NCBI GenBank assembly: GCA_016936535.1
Contig: JAFGXP010000008.1
Location: 1-53,654 of the forward strand
Direction of reading: 5' to 3'
Length of the DNA: 53,654 nt
DNA from: Thiotrichales bacterium
Lineage (GTDB): Bacteria > Pseudomonadota > Gammaproteobacteria > Thiomicrospirales > Thiomicrospiraceae
The translations under genes were made by a program, and so were the position numbers. The notes under the pieces were generated by a model that worked only from the letters and a program-made list of their open reading frames with translations, was not told the origin of the DNA and made no database searches. Of the stretch, positions 28,526-38,055 are shown piece by piece. Each line of letters opens with the position of its first letter. Within the stretch, counting starts at the first letter, position 1.

Positions 28526-29710
28526 ATGCTTAACTCAATCACCTTCCCACTGTCGCAAACTGCGGCCGAACTTGCGCCTTTTCGGGTTATGAAAATTCTC
28601 GGCGAAGCCAAAGCCCTGCAAGCGCAAGGGCGCGATATTATTCATATGGAGATAGGCGAACCCGACTTTCCCTCCCCAGACTGTGTCGCCGAAGCCGCCT
28701 ATCAAGCCACCAAGCAGGGTTTAACACACTACACACCTTCTTTGGGATTACCGGCATTGCGTCAAAAACTGGCTGAGTTTTATGGTTATTTTTACCATGC
28801 CGAAGTCAACCCGAAACAGATCGTAATAACACCAGGCTCGTCAAGTGCCTTACAGCTGGTGCTTACGGCCTTACTCAACCCTGGTGACAAGGTTTTGATG
28901 CCGGATCCCACTTACCCCTGTAACCGGCAATTTGTTCACCTATTACATGCACAAAGCGTGGCGGTACCCGTTGACGAACACAGCCACTATCAACTGACCT
29001 TATCCTTGTTAGAAAAACATTGGCAACCTCAGGTACGTTTGGTGATGGTGGCCTCACCCGCCAACCCCACCGGCACCCTGATTGAAGCCCAGGAGCTGCA
29101 GGCGATGGCACACTTTTTGGCAGCGCGTGGCGCCTACCTTCTGGTTGATGAAATTTACCAAGGCTTGGTTTATCAGCGCCCAGCAGAAAGCCTCTTGGCA
29201 GACAAGACTCTGCCAAAGAATGTCATTGTGATTAACTCGTTTTCTAAGTTTTTTGGGATGACCGGCTGGCGCCTAGGCTGGTGCGTGGTACCAAGCGCTT
29301 TGGTAGAGGTCTTAGATCGACTTGCACAAAATCTCTATCTAAGTGCACCCACGCCATCACAATATGGCGCTTTGGCGGTTCTTGAGCCGAACGCACTTGT
29401 CGAACTCGAAGAGCGCCGCCAACAATTTCAAGCACGACGCGACCGCTTATACCAAGCGATGCAGCAAGCTGGATTCGCGCCAAAAATCTTGCCACAGGGT
29501 GCATTTTACCTGTATTGGGACATCAGTCGATGGAGCCAAGATTCCGAAACGTTTTGCCGCCAACTGCTTTTACAACAGGGCGTGGCCCTGACACCTGGCA
29601 CCGATTTTGGACTTCAACAAGGACACACTCACGTGCGCTTGGCTTACACAAATGATCGCATCGAAGAAGCCGTTGAACGAATTGCGGCCTTTCTCGCTTC
29701 ACTGTCTTAA
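28526..29710 (+). CDS. Class I PLP-dependent aminotransferase
   Basis: The 394-residue fold-type I aminotransferase has MEIGEPDFPSP, YTPSLGLPALR, TPGSSSALQLV, ANPTGT, the PLP lysine in NSFSKFFGMTGWRLGW and the C-terminal HVRLAYTN with the substrate-carboxylate arginine. It belongs to the AspC/aromatic/alanine-type group; the amino acid substrate cannot be fixed from sequence. The ATG at 28526 lacks a good ribosome site; a TTG 21 nt upstream is an alternative. A hairpin plus T-run lies in its leader. Confidence 0.9.
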   Translation: MLNSITFPLSQTAAELAPFRVMKILGEAKALQAQGRDIIHMEIGEPDFPSPDCVAEAAYQATKQGLTHYTPSLGLPALRQKLAEFYGYFYHAEVNPKQIVITPGSSSALQLVLTALLNPGDKVLMPDPTYPCNRQFVHLLHAQSVAVPVDEHSHYQLTLSLLEKHWQPQVRLVMVASPANPTGTLIEAQELQAMAHFLAARGAYLLVDEIYQGLVYQRPAESLLADKTLPKNVIVINSFSKFFGMTGWRLGWCVVPSALVEVLDRLAQNLYLSAPTPSQYGALAVLEPNALVELEERRQQFQARRDRLYQAMQQAGFAPKILPQGAFYLYWDISRWSQDSETFCRQLLLQQGVALTPGTDFGLQQGHTHVRLAYTNDRIEEAVERIAAFLASLS

Positions 29711-29733
29711 TGTGCTGGATTGTGCCGCAGGAA

Positions 29734-30195
29734 TTATCCCTTACCTGTCGAACCGAAGCCGCCCAAACCCCGTTGTGTGGTTTGACCGAACGCCTCAACC
29801 TCGGTAAAGACCGGTTGCAAAACCGGCACAATCACCATCTGTGCAATGCGTTCACCCACTTCAATCGTGTAGGGCACAGATCCGCGATTCCAGCATGACA
29901 CCATCAAGGGTCCCTGATAATCCGAATCAATCAACCCGACCAAATTACCCAACACAATGCCGTGTTTATGTCCCAAACCGGAACGCGGTAAGAGAATCGC
30001 CGCAAGGCTAGCATCGGCCAGGTGCACGGCCAATCCCGTCGGAATCAAGGTCGTTTGTCCAGGTTCGAGCGTTAAAGGCTGCTCCAAGCAAGCACGCAAA
30101 TCCAAACCAGCGGAACCGGCCGTTGCATAGTGCGGCATCTCGATTTCGTTGCCTAAACGAGGGTCTAAAATTTTGTATTGCACTTGCAGCGTCAT
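29734..30195 (-). CDS. dut: Deoxyuridine 5'-triphosphate nucleotidohydrolase (dUTPase)
   Basis: The 153-residue trimeric dUTPase has all five family motifs: [45 protein letters not shown] and the C-terminal [10 protein letters not shown] that closes over the substrate. It hydrolyses dUTP to dUMP. GAGGAGG precedes the ATG at 30195, which overlaps the stop of the preceding membrane protein gene (ATGA-type overlap), so the two are translationally coupled. Confidence 0.97.
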   Translation of the reverse strand: MTLQVQYKILDPRLGNEIEMPHYATAGSAGLDLRACLEQPLTLEPGQTTLIPTGLAVHLADASLAAILLPRSGLGHKHGIVLGNLVGLIDSDYQGPLMVSCWNRGSVPYTIEVGERIAQMVIVPVLQPVFTEVEAFGQTTQRGLGGFGSTGKG

Positions 30196-30731
30196 ACCGC
30201 CTCCTCTAAAAACAAAATCAGCCATTGTAGCAAATCAAAAGGCGTGTCAGAGAGATATAAACCGGCCATAAATCCAAACGGAATCATCGCCACCGGAAGT
30301 TCAAGCCAAGAACCGGTCCGAAAAGACAGTGGCGATTTAAACGCGGTTTTAAGCGGATAAAACAAGGGCACACCTCGATGGGTCATCCAATCGGCCAAAA
30401 TATGGCTACCGTAACCAAAGCTAAAGGCTAATAAGGCGTGATAACCCAGCCCAGGAGGCAAACTGAGCAAGGGACTGCTCAGCAATAAGAGAATCCATAG
30501 AGAATGGGTCCAGGTGCGATGTCCAAGCAAGGTCAAAGGCCAAAGTAACGCACGTAACCAAAGCCAACGCTTCAGACGTGAACGGCGTGCATCCACATCT
30601 GGAGCCAACGCACCCAGTAACACTAGGGGCAGATAAGCATACACCTGAGGAAAATCCATTCCGAGCGCAGGACTGGCCAGCAAATAAAGACCCGAACCAA
30701 AAACGAGATGCGAACCTGCGAGCATTTTCAT
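30192..30731 (-). CDS. YdjM-like metal-dependent-hydrolase-family membrane protein
   Basis: The 179-residue protein has four or five hydrophobic segments and the DUF457/YdjM pattern: an early histidine (GSHLVFG), [18 protein letters not shown] and [12 protein letters not shown]. Members are inner membrane proteins annotated as metal-dependent hydrolases on the basis of these His/Asp residues; biochemical function is not established. In E. coli ydjM belongs to the SOS regulon; no LexA box was identified here. It overlaps dut by 4 bp. Confidence 0.8.
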   Translation of the reverse strand: MKMLAGSHLVFGSGLYLLASPALGMDFPQVYAYLPLVLLGALAPDVDARRSRLKRWLWLRALLWPLTLLGHRTWTHSLWILLLLSSPLLSLPPGLGYHALLAFSFGYGSHILADWMTHRGVPLFYPLKTAFKSPLSFRTGSWLELPVAMIPFGFMAGLYLSDTPFDLLQWLILFLEEAV

Positions 30732-30826
30732 CCTTAAAAACTCTCAACGGGCGCGCATTATACCTTTGCTTTAGGTCTTTTCTGGGATTTGTTACAACAT
30801 TCAAGCGTTCCTTTAGCGCTTGGCGC

Positions 30827-32473
30827 TCAGCCCTCGGCCAAGGCGGCAGTGACCATAGCTTGTGCTTCTTGGACAATGGCCTGCAAATGCGCCTCACCTT
30901 TAAAGCTCTCGGCATAGATTTTATAAATCTCTTCCGTGCCGGAAGGCCGCGCCGCAAACCAGCCGTTTTCGGTCGTCACTTTAAGACCGCCAATCGCCGC
31001 ACCATTTCCTGGGGCATGGGTCAGTTTTTGCAAAATCGGTTCGCCCGCTAAATGCTCTGCTTTAACCTTTTCTGGCGATAAATTCGCCAAAATCGTTTTT
31101 TGTTCGCGGCTAGCTGGTGCATCAATTCGCGTGTAAACCGGTGTGCCAAATCGCTCCGTTAAGGCTTGGTACAACTGGCCAGGGTCTTTACCGGTCACCG
31201 CCAACATTTCTGCGGCCAATAAATTCATAATAATGCCGTCTTTATCGGTGCTCCAAGCATGGCCATCACGCTGTAAAAAAGACGCACCGGCGGATTCTTC
31301 GCCGCCAAAGCCCAATTCGCCGCTGGCTAAACCTTCAACAAACCATTTAAACCCAACGGGGACTTCTTGCAGCGGCAGACCCGATGCCTGAGCCACTCGA
31401 TCAATCATTGAACTGGAAACCAACGTTTTGCCAACGGCCGCATGACGAGGCCATTCTGGGCGATGTTGAAACAAATACTCAATGGCGACGGCCAAATAAT
31501 GGTTTGGATTCATTAAACCAACCGACGGGGTGACAATGCCGTGGCGATCAACATCGGGATCATTGCCAAAGGCCAAATCAAAATGATCTTTCAAGCCGAT
31601 GAGACCGGCCATCGCATAAGGTGAAGAGCAATCCATGCGAATTTTGCCGTCCTTGTCCACCGACATAAAGGCAAATCGGGGATCAACTTGAGTATTTACA
31701 ACGGTCAGATCTAGGCCGTAATGCTCAGCAATAGGTTGCCAAAAATCAACGGCCGCGCCCCCCAATGGATCGACTGCTAGCTTTAGGCCCGCCCGTTTAA
31801 TTGCCTGCATATCAACCACCTGATCGAGATGCTCAATATAGGGCGTCATCAAATCGGCAGCCTCAACCCATTCCGAATCCAAGGCGGAGTTCAAGTCAAT
31901 CCGTTTCACGTCTTGTAAACCATTGAGCATCATGGCATTGGCGCGTGCTTGCACCCAGTTGGTCACTTCTGTGTCGGCCGGCCCACCGTTGGGGGGATTG
32001 TATTTAAAGCCACCGTCCTGTGGCGGATTATGAGATGGCGTAATAATCACGCCATCGGCAAAACCACCTTGGCGACCTTGGTTGTAACGCAAAATAGCAT
32101 TTGAAATAACAGGCGTAGGCGTATAGCGTCCATTGGATTGAATCACAACCTTGACCTGATTGGCTGCAAAGACCTCAATGGCGGTTGCGTGCGCGGCTTC
32201 GGACAACGCATGGGTATCCATGCCAATAAACAACGGACCATTAATGTTGTTTAAACGCCGATATTCGACAAGCGCCTGACAAATCGCGGCAATATGCATT
32301 TGATTAAACGTGCGTTTACTAGCAGAGCCCCGGTGGCCAGAAGTGCCAAAACTGACATGATGTGCCGAATCCGAGAGATCCGGTTGCAGCGTAAAATAGT
32401 CACTCATTAATTTTGGAATATTTTCCAATAGCGATTCGGGTGCGGGTTTTCCCGCCAAGGGCGATAAAGACAT
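30827..32473 (-). CDS. pgm: Phosphoglucomutase (alpha-D-glucose phosphate-specific)
   Basis: The 548-residue enzyme interconverts glucose-1- and glucose-6-phosphate. It shows [12 protein letters not shown] near the N-terminus, the phosphoserine loop [14 protein letters not shown], the metal loop [13 protein letters not shown], the sugar loop [11 protein letters not shown] and the phosphate-binding [15 protein letters not shown]. Length equals E. coli Pgm (546). GGAGAGAG precedes the ATG at 32473; the open frame extends 63 codons further upstream without support. It links glycogen/alpha-glucan metabolism to glucokinase and the phosphorylase-kinase-like protein at 3696-7929. Confidence 0.97.
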   Translation of the reverse strand: MSLSPLAGKPAPESLLENIPKLMSDYFTLQPDLSDSAHHVSFGTSGHRGSASKRTFNQMHIAAICQALVEYRRLNNINGPLFIGMDTHALSEAAHATAIEVFAANQVKVVIQSNGRYTPTPVISNAILRYNQGRQGGFADGVIITPSHNPPQDGGFKYNPPNGGPADTEVTNWVQARANAMMLNGLQDVKRIDLNSALDSEWVEAADLMTPYIEHLDQVVDMQAIKRAGLKLAVDPLGGAAVDFWQPIAEHYGLDLTVVNTQVDPRFAFMSVDKDGKIRMDCSSPYAMAGLIGLKDHFDLAFGNDPDVDRHGIVTPSVGLMNPNHYLAVAIEYLFQHRPEWPRHAAVGKTLVSSSMIDRVAQASGLPLQEVPVGFKWFVEGLASGELGFGGEESAGASFLQRDGHAWSTDKDGIIMNLLAAEMLAVTGKDPGQLYQALTERFGTPVYTRIDAPASREQKTILANLSPEKVKAEHLAGEPILQKLTHAPGNGAAIGGLKVTTENGWFAARPSGTEEIYKIYAESFKGEAHLQAIVQEAQAMVTAALAEG

Positions 32474-32692
32474 AAATAACTCTCTCCAACGTGGGCACAG
32501 AAGGTTTGGCGCAATCGCCAATTTTGTCAGACAACAACCAAAATGTTCGCCTATCTTGTCGTTATCCTCGCGCACTTGCAAGCAAAAAGCCGCGCTTATT
32601 TCTTGAAAAATCACGCTGAGGACAATCAAGACTTGTTGTGTATTTCCCTTTACAATGTTCACGAAAAAATCGTTTATTGCAGTGAGGAAGAC

Positions 32693-32890
32693 ATGCAGCT
32701 GGCTCTCAAAAAATCATTACGCAACAGCGCGCTCTTGGCAATCGCCATTGCCGCCATTGCGCTCTATCAAGGCGAAACGCCGCAAACGGCAACCTTAACC
32801 CTGGTCTTCAGCTTTCTGATTATGCTGCCGGCTTTTTGGCTTTCTTACTGGCTCACCAACCGCCATCAAACCGACTCAAAAGCACCCTAA
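32693..32890 (+). CDS. Small membrane protein, unknown function
   Basis: The 65-residue protein has two predicted helices (about 10-25 and 32-52) and a short polar tail. GAGGAAG precedes the ATG at 32693, which argues for real translation. It starts 219 nt from pgm, divergently. I do not recognise a family; ATP synthase subunit I-like or other two-helix proteins are possible look-alikes. Confidence 0.65.
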   Translation: MQLALKKSLRNSALLAIAIAAIALYQGETPQTATLTLVFSFLIMLPAFWLSYWLTNRHQTDSKAP

Positions 32891-32992
32891 AAACTTTCAC
32901 TTAAAACCTTTAAGCAACGTTTTTCAGGCTCATTCAAGCCTTGTTGAAAACATCGAGTGTCATAATCAAATTTTTAAAGAGAGATACGCCTG

Positions 32993-33562
32993 ATGAACCC
33001 GTTTACTCGCCCAATCCAATGGCTGTTTATCGCCAGCACCCTACTCTTTTTGAGTGCTTGTAGTACCCCCATTAGCAAAGATTACAATCCACAAGTCGAC
33101 TTTAAACGCTACCAATCACTGGGGTTTTTACCGCCAGAAAGCCGCACCAATCCAGAGATTGAGCAATTCCAAATACAACAACCGCTAGTGGCCCAAAGAG
33201 TCAAGCAAGCCATTTCAAGGCATTTTTTAAATCGCGGCATTGGCATTGATCGAGAGCCGATCAATGGCTACATCAGTGCCCATTTGCAAACAGAAACCTA
33301 TCTGGCTCAAGATCCGTTCAGCGTGCAATTTGGCTTTGGCAGCTACGGCCGACATGGTGGGATTTTATTTGGCACTCGAGAACCGCTAATCGAAGAAAAA
33401 CGATACCTGCTGGTGATTGATATTTACAACCCAAATCAAGAAGTGGTTTGGCGCGGTAAAGCACCGTTTGATCCAGAACTTCAACAAAGCCCACAAGCCT
33501 CCGAGCAGCAAGTTCAAGAAGTGGTGGAACGGATTCTCAGTGAGTTTCCTCCCAAACCCTAG
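32993..33562 (+). CDS. DUF4136-type lipoprotein
   Basis: The 189-residue protein has a lipoprotein signal peptide with lipobox LSAC (cysteine about residue 23), then a DUF4136-like domain: DFKRYQSLGFLPP near the start and RYLLVIDIYNPNQEVVWRGKAP toward the end. The ATG at 32993 follows AAGAGAG. The role is unknown; DUF4136 proteins are envelope lipoproteins. It is 103 nt after the small membrane protein and ends 22 nt before the convergent transporter gene. Confidence 0.8.
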   Translation: MNPFTRPIQWLFIASTLLFLSACSTPISKDYNPQVDFKRYQSLGFLPPESRTNPEIEQFQIQQPLVAQRVKQAISRHFLNRGIGIDREPINGYISAHLQTETYLAQDPFSVQFGFGSYGRHGGILFGTREPLIEEKRYLLVIDIYNPNQEVVWRGKAPFDPELQQSPQASEQQVQEVVERILSEFPPKP

Positions 33563-33584
33563 TGGACTTTATTGAGGAGGATGG

Positions 33585-34469
33585 CTACGGTTTTTTCGCT
33601 TGGTCTCCTTGGCTCAAAAGCAAACTGCCGACGACAATCGGCAGCGCGCCTAACCACTGATACCAGTGCGGACTTTGCTGCCAAAACCACGCACTCCATA
33701 ACAGCGTCAACAATGGGGTAAAAGCGAACATCGCACTGACCGTGGTAATCGGCAACAGATGAATAGCTTCAATCCACAGTACCTTGGCGAACACCAATAC
33801 CAAAACGCCGACAAACAAAAGTATCCATAATTGGGAGCTTAAGGCCTCCATGCTCGGCTGAGGCTCAAGCCAAACCGCGAAGCCAAAGACAAAAGGCAAG
33901 GCAACCAAAGAGCGCACCATTAATATGGTTTGACTCGAAACCTGAGCCCGTGCACGCTTTTGATACAAGTTCGCAATCGGTGCCAGCATGGCTGCCCCTA
34001 AAACCAACAAATCGCCCCACCGCATCTGCCACTGTCCGGGAAATAACACAATCATTGCGCCAATCATCATCAAGAGCGCGCCCCACAAAGGCGCTTTTCC
34101 CAACCGCTCTTCGGCCCTTCGCCCTAAAAACAGATAACCAAATAAGACCTGCAAAAACAAAATTAAGGCGACATTGCTCGGACTGGTCAACGCCAAAGCG
34201 CTAAACAGAAGCAAGTAAATCAAGGTAATCAAAAGGCTCGTCATCGCCAAAGGCCAATAGGCCGCCCGACAACGTAAATCCGCTTGTTTTTGACTGCGCC
34301 ACCACCAACCGAATAACAGCAAAGTTGCCAATAACAGACTGTAGAAATAACTGTGCAAAGCCCCTAAGGACGCGACACTTAACGCTGCCAACAACGGAAA
34401 CCACGACTCAATAACGGTTAATAAAAGTCCGTAAACTTCACCCTTACGGCGATTCGCTAGGTTCATCAT
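33585..34469 (-). CDS. EamA/DMT superfamily transporter
   Basis: The 294-residue protein has ten hydrophobic segments arranged as two EamA repeats, with the usual motif late in each half (ALTSPSNVALILFLQVLFGYLFLG; LPITTVSAMFAFTPLLTLLWSAWF). Such proteins export or import small metabolites; the substrate is unknown. Start codons at 34469 or 34466 are both plausible and neither has a clear ribosome site. Confidence 0.8.
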   Translation of the reverse strand: MMNLANRRKGEVYGLLLTVIESWFPLLAALSVASLGALHSYFYSLLLATLLLFGWWWRSQKQADLRCRAAYWPLAMTSLLITLIYLLLFSALALTSPSNVALILFLQVLFGYLFLGRRAEERLGKAPLWGALLMMIGAMIVLFPGQWQMRWGDLLVLGAAMLAPIANLYQKRARAQVSSQTILMVRSLVALPFVFGFAVWLEPQPSMEALSSQLWILLFVGVLVLVFAKVLWIEAIHLLPITTVSAMFAFTPLLTLLWSAWFWQQSPHWYQWLGALPIVVGSLLLSQGDQAKKP

Positions 34470-34496
34470 GGCATCTTTTTGGCAGGAGAAACCCAA

Positions 34497-35075
34497 CCCA
34501 AGAGCAATAAAAGCCGTTTGGTCAATAGCAACATCATCGCAGCTACCTTGATTAAAGAAATGAACATTATCGGGAAAGCGATTTTATTCTGAATTGGCCA
34601 CGGTGATTGAAAGGACTTTAAGGAACTGCAGAGTAGGTCCAAATGGTCTCAAGCAAAGCAAAAAGTCTTTATTCACACGTCATCTTCCCAAGCAAGTGAC
34701 AAACACACTCATCGTCATACAGATTCTGCATCAGCAAATGGATGTCACCCGATATACGCCTAAAGCCTAAACACCCTTTTGAAGTTTTATACTTTAGGCC
34801 AACTACCCAGCTGGATTGGTGCATGGATGGCTTGGTTTTTTGGCTTACGGATCACTAAAACTTCTTCAAATTTGGGAACAAGAATTGTATTGCCTACTTT
34901 CTGAGGTCGTCGTCATCTTTCGTCATCTTTCGTCATCTTTCGTCATCTTTCGTCATCTTTCGTCATCTTTCGTCATCCTAATAGAGCGGGCGCTCCTTGT
35001 GCGAAGCATCGCAATACGCGTCATCACACAAATAGGGTAAGAAATTAAGCTTCTTCACCCCGCACTTGGCAGCGG
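34497..35075. other. Gene-free region with an inverted repeat
   Basis: No supported gene lies in these 580 bp. Besides the 10-bp tandem array (separate entry), GCCTAAAG (34758-34765) is repeated inverted at 34792-34799. A further CGTCATCTT copy lies at 34678-34686. Nothing resembles a transposase or tRNA. Confidence 0.6.
34911..34977. repeat. Tandem repeat of CGTCATCTTT, 6.7 copies
   Basis: Six perfect copies of the 10-mer (34911-34970) are followed by CGTCATC (34971-34977). The period of 10 is not a multiple of three, so it is not a coding repeat. It is close to one helical turn, giving T-triplets on one face of the DNA. It sits about 100 bp beyond the 3' end of the GT4 gene and 440 bp upstream of the DMT transporter gene. 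Confidence 0.97.
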
Positions 35076-36221
35076 CTAATCGCGGGTGTGTAATGCACGA
35101 AAATCGGCAAAGGAGTCGGTAATGTCATAGTTTTGCATTTGCAGAGGAGCTTGTTGATGCCAATGGGCTCGCAGTGCCTCGTCGCTGAGCACTTCCTGCA
35201 ATGCGGCGACCCATGCCGATAATTGATTGGCTGGCAGCACTTTGCCGGTGTGATTTTCCACGATTAAGCTTTGTGGACCGCCTAAATCACTGACCAAACA
35301 GCCTAAGCCACTGGCTTGGGCTTCCATAACCACTTGGCCCAAGGTATCGGTGGTCGAAGGAAAAACAAACAGGTCTGCTGAAGCATAGAGCTTGGAAAGG
35401 GTTTCGCCCACCACCGGTCCGAGAAAATAGGCGTGCCATGGCCGCATTTTGTCGGTCCACCGTTGAAAGCGTCCTTCGCCAACTAAAATCAAATCGGCCT
35501 GAATCGGCAGGCCCTGTTCGGCAATGCGCTCTTGTAAGTTTTGCCAGACTTGGCAGAGAAACGGAAGGTTTTTCTCGACATTCATCCGCCCAACGTACAA
35601 GACTTTAAGCCGATTAGGGGAGAGACCAAACGCTTGCCAAACGGTGACATCGGTGTGTCGGGGATGAAATTTTTCGAGATTGGTTCCGGGGTGAATCACG
35701 GCCAATTTCTCACGCGGCAGCTGCAAATCATTGACCATGACTTCGGTATAGGCTAAGGAACGCGAAAGCACTTTAACAAAAGGCTCGTAAAACCGCGTCA
35801 TCACTCGGTCCGTACGGCGCTTAAGCCAATGGCTGCCGGTTAAATCGTATAGATAGGCGGGGAAATCCGTGTGATAAGTACCGATTAATGGGATGCCTAA
35901 ACGTTCAGCTTCGCGCTTTGCGTACCAGCCAAACGGGCCTGGTGTCGAAATATGCACCCAATCCGGTTGCATTTCCTCTAACAACTGAGTAATGGCTTCG
36001 GCTTTTGGCCAAACCAAATCCAACTCCTGATAAAACGGCATAGCAACCCGAAAACGATAGGGTAAGTTACGAATATTGGGCAAAGACGGCACGGGCTTGG
36101 CTGTGGAGGTCACTAAAAACAGTTGCCAATTTTGCTCCAGCGCCAACTCGCCCATATCGGTGATAAAACGCGACACCCCATTTAAATCTCCCAAAGTATC
36201 GGTAAACAGACAAACTTTCAT
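35076..36221 (-). CDS. GT4-family glycosyltransferase, probable membrane-lipid type
   Basis: The 381-residue GT-B enzyme has an N-terminal acceptor domain with FTDTLGDLNGVSRF and ISTPGPFGWYAK, GTYHTDFPAYL, and a C-terminal nucleotide-sugar domain with YVGRMNVEKNLPFL, LILVGEGRF and FVFPSTTDTLGQVVMEAQASGLGCLVSD. This is the pattern of the SqdX/MgtA/Agt-like group that makes glycolipids from diacylglycerol with an NDP-sugar. The group assignment is from memory and the acceptor is inferred. A well-formed Pho box lies upstream, suggesting induction when phosphate is scarce, in line with replacement of phospholipids by glycolipids. It is monocistronic. Confidence 0.85.
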   Translation of the reverse strand: MKVCLFTDTLGDLNGVSRFITDMGELALEQNWQLFLVTSTAKPVPSLPNIRNLPYRFRVAMPFYQELDLVWPKAEAITQLLEEMQPDWVHISTPGPFGWYAKREAERLGIPLIGTYHTDFPAYLYDLTGSHWLKRRTDRVMTRFYEPFVKVLSRSLAYTEVMVNDLQLPREKLAVIHPGTNLEKFHPRHTDVTVWQAFGLSPNRLKVLYVGRMNVEKNLPFLCQVWQNLQERIAEQGLPIQADLILVGEGRFQRWTDKMRPWHAYFLGPVVGETLSKLYASADLFVFPSTTDTLGQVVMEAQASGLGCLVSDLGGPQSLIVENHTGKVLPANQLSAWVAALQEVLSDEALRAHWHQQAPLQMQNYDITDSFADFRALHTRD

Positions 36222-36287
36222 ACTTAGGCTCGCTCTTTTAAAAACCGCTTTTTCCCTACCAGTCTATGCAGCCTTGTGCATAGGGTG

Positions 36288-36326
36288 GTGACAGCGATTT
36301 GACAATCGAGCGAAATCTCGATGACA
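36288..36326 (-). promoter_or_regulatory. Pho box upstream of the GT4 glycosyltransferase
   Basis: On the minus strand TGTCA occurs at 36326-36322, 36304-36300 and 36293-36289, with a degenerate TTTCG at 36315-36311. All four are spaced exactly 11 bp apart. The core TTGTCAA-ATCG-CTGTCAC agrees with the tandem 7+4+7 PhoB site CTGTCAT-N4-CTGTCAY at 12 of 14 positions. It ends 67 nt before the start codon. A -10 is uncertain (TATGCA close by). Confidence 0.7.
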
Positions 36327-36333
36327 AGAGGAG

Positions 36334-37536
36334 TTACTGGGTCAGCAAATGCATAATTTCTTGCAGGACCCCCAGCGCTTGTTGATGCTTACTTGACATT
36401 GGCAGCGTGCGTTCCTGTTCGCGGCTGATCAATACCAGTTGATTGTCATCACCTTCAAATCCGATGCCCGCCCCCACTTGATTGGCGCAGATTAAGTCTA
36501 AATTTTTGCGCTCGCGTTTGGCTCGGGCATAGGGTAGTAGCTGTTCGGTTTCTGCAGCAAACCCAACCACAAAGGGTTTGGGTGACTGCTGCGCAACCCA
36601 AGCAACAATATCCGGATTGGCAATCAGCTCTAGACTAAGGTGCTTTTGACCAGCCTGCTTTTTAATTTTTTGCGGCAAGGCTTGCGCCACAGCGAAATCG
36701 GCAACGGCCGCCGCACTGATGAAGACGGAATGTTGCGCGTAATGATGTTGCACGGCATCCAACATCTGCTGTGCCGAACGCACGTCAATTCGCTGCACCC
36801 CCTGTGGACTAGGCAAGCTCACTGGGCCGGCAATTAAGGTCACGTGCGCACCGAGGGCTTGCGCTTGCTGCGCAATCGCAAAACCCATTTTGCCGGAACT
36901 GCGATTGCCTAAAAAACGCACCGGGTCCAAATCTTCAAAGGTCGGACCCGCGCTCACCAACAGCCGACGACCTTGCCAAAAAGCGTGTAAGGCAGGATAC
37001 GCGGCGGCCGTAGATCGCGCCTGCCAGTCTGCAAAAATCTGTTGCGCTTCCGGCATACGACCCGCGCCAACCTCCCCGCAAGCCTGAACCCCTTCTGCCG
37101 GCGCAAGCAGGTGATACCCTCGCGCTTGTAAAACCGCCACATTTTCTTGAGTCGCGGCATTTTGCCACATCAAACGATTCATGGCCGGAACCAACAGACA
37201 CGGACGGTCACTGGCCAATAACAAGGTGGTTAGCAAATTATCCGCCAATCCCATACGCAGTTTGGCAAGCGTATTCGCACTGGCCGGCGCAAGCACAATC
37301 CAATCCGCCCACCGCGCCAGTTCAATATGCCCCATGCCCGCCTCTTGCTCGGCGTTAAAGAGTGCATCGCGAACCGGACGTCCACTCAACGCTTGAAAGG
37401 ATAAAGGGCCAATAAATTGTTTCGCATGCTGAGTCATCACAACTTGAACCTCATGCCCAGCCTTAACAAACAACCGACACAGCTCTAATGCCTTGTAAGC
37501 GGCAATCCCGCCCGTTACCCCTAGAAGAATTTTCAT
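36334..37536 (-). CDS. coaBC: Bifunctional phosphopantothenoylcysteine decarboxylase / phosphopantothenate-cysteine ligase
   Basis: The 400-residue protein has an N-terminal flavin decarboxylase domain (CoaC, about 1-190): MKILLGVTGGIAAYKALEL, the active-site His in QEAGMGHIELARWAD and PAMNRLMW. The C-terminal synthetase domain (CoaB, about 190-400) has VSAGPTFEDLDPVRFLGNRSSGKMG and FVVGFAAETE. It performs two steps of coenzyme A synthesis. In many bacteria dut follows directly; here dut is 6 kb away. Confidence 0.96.
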   Translation of the reverse strand: MKILLGVTGGIAAYKALELCRLFVKAGHEVQVVMTQHAKQFIGPLSFQALSGRPVRDALFNAEQEAGMGHIELARWADWIVLAPASANTLAKLRMGLADNLLTTLLLASDRPCLLVPAMNRLMWQNAATQENVAVLQARGYHLLAPAEGVQACGEVGAGRMPEAQQIFADWQARSTAAAYPALHAFWQGRRLLVSAGPTFEDLDPVRFLGNRSSGKMGFAIAQQAQALGAHVTLIAGPVSLPSPQGVQRIDVRSAQQMLDAVQHHYAQHSVFISAAAVADFAVAQALPQKIKKQAGQKHLSLELIANPDIVAWVAQQSPKPFVVGFAAETEQLLPYARAKRERKNLDLICANQVGAGIGFEGDDNQLVLISREQERTLPMSSKHQQALGVLQEIMHLLTQ

Positions 37537-37574
37537 CTCATTGAATCCATGCGTAAAAATTGTTCAAACGTCAC

Positions 37575-37970
37575 CTATCCCTCTGCTGTCAAGTCGGCCT
37601 CAAAAGGCATAAAAACAAAAGGTTTTCCTTGAGGGTTTAAAGCAACGCCAATGGCACGCGCTTGCGCCACGAGGCTTTGGTCTGGGTGTCGCACAATTCT
37701 TTGGACAAAAGCGTATTTCAAGCGCGACTCTCGTTGCAACGCAACCTCAACATCGAACCGATCATTTGGGCGCAGCGAGGCTTTAAAATCCAACTCACAG
37801 CGCACTAACATCAGGTGAACGCCTTGAGCCGTGTATTGCGCGAAATCAACGCCCAAATGCTGTAAAAATTGGTGGCGCGCGTGCTCCAAATAATTCAGAT
37901 AGACGGCATTATTGACCACACCTTGCAAATCACACTCGTAATCCCGAACTTGCATACTTACTGAAAACAT
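37575..37970 (-). CDS. Acyl-CoA thioesterase, 4HBT/YbgC-like
   Basis: The 131-residue hot-dog-fold protein has the 4-hydroxybenzoyl-CoA thioesterase-type motif YECDLQGVVNNAVYLNYLEHARHQFL, with the catalytic Asp replaced in position by the D of CDLQGVV. It hydrolyses acyl-CoA or acyl-ACP; the substrate is undetermined. No Tol-Pal genes are adjacent, so a YbgC role is not supported by context. It is 38 nt upstream of coaBC in the same direction. Confidence 0.85.
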   Translation of the reverse strand: MFSVSMQVRDYECDLQGVVNNAVYLNYLEHARHQFLQHLGVDFAQYTAQGVHLMLVRCELDFKASLRPNDRFDVEVALQRESRLKYAFVQRIVRHPDQSLVAQARAIGVALNPQGKPFVFMPFEADLTAEG

Positions 37971-38055
37971 CTTAATAACGCTCTTTTTTTAACACAAAAA
38001 CGCATAGACTCGTATAATCCAATGATTCCTAGACCGTAAAGGGGAGACGGATCAC

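Noticed and set aside
32950-32975. Pho box upstream of the DUF4136 lipoprotein
   Set aside because: One good half (GTGTCAT) is present, but the 7-mer 11 bp away (AAATTTT) does not match.
34758-34799. Inverted repeat GCCTAAAG/CTTTAGGC as an insertion sequence end
   Set aside because: There is no transposase, no target duplication was found, and the 8-bp arms with a 26-bp loop could arise by chance.
34911-34977. CRISPR-like array
   Set aside because: The 10-mers are contiguous with no spacers, and no cas gene is near.
34816-35040. Open frame of 74 codons across the 10-bp repeat
   Set aside because: It begins with TTG without a ribosome site, and its apparent peptide repeats merely reflect the tandem DNA repeat; the 10-bp period does not keep a reading frame.
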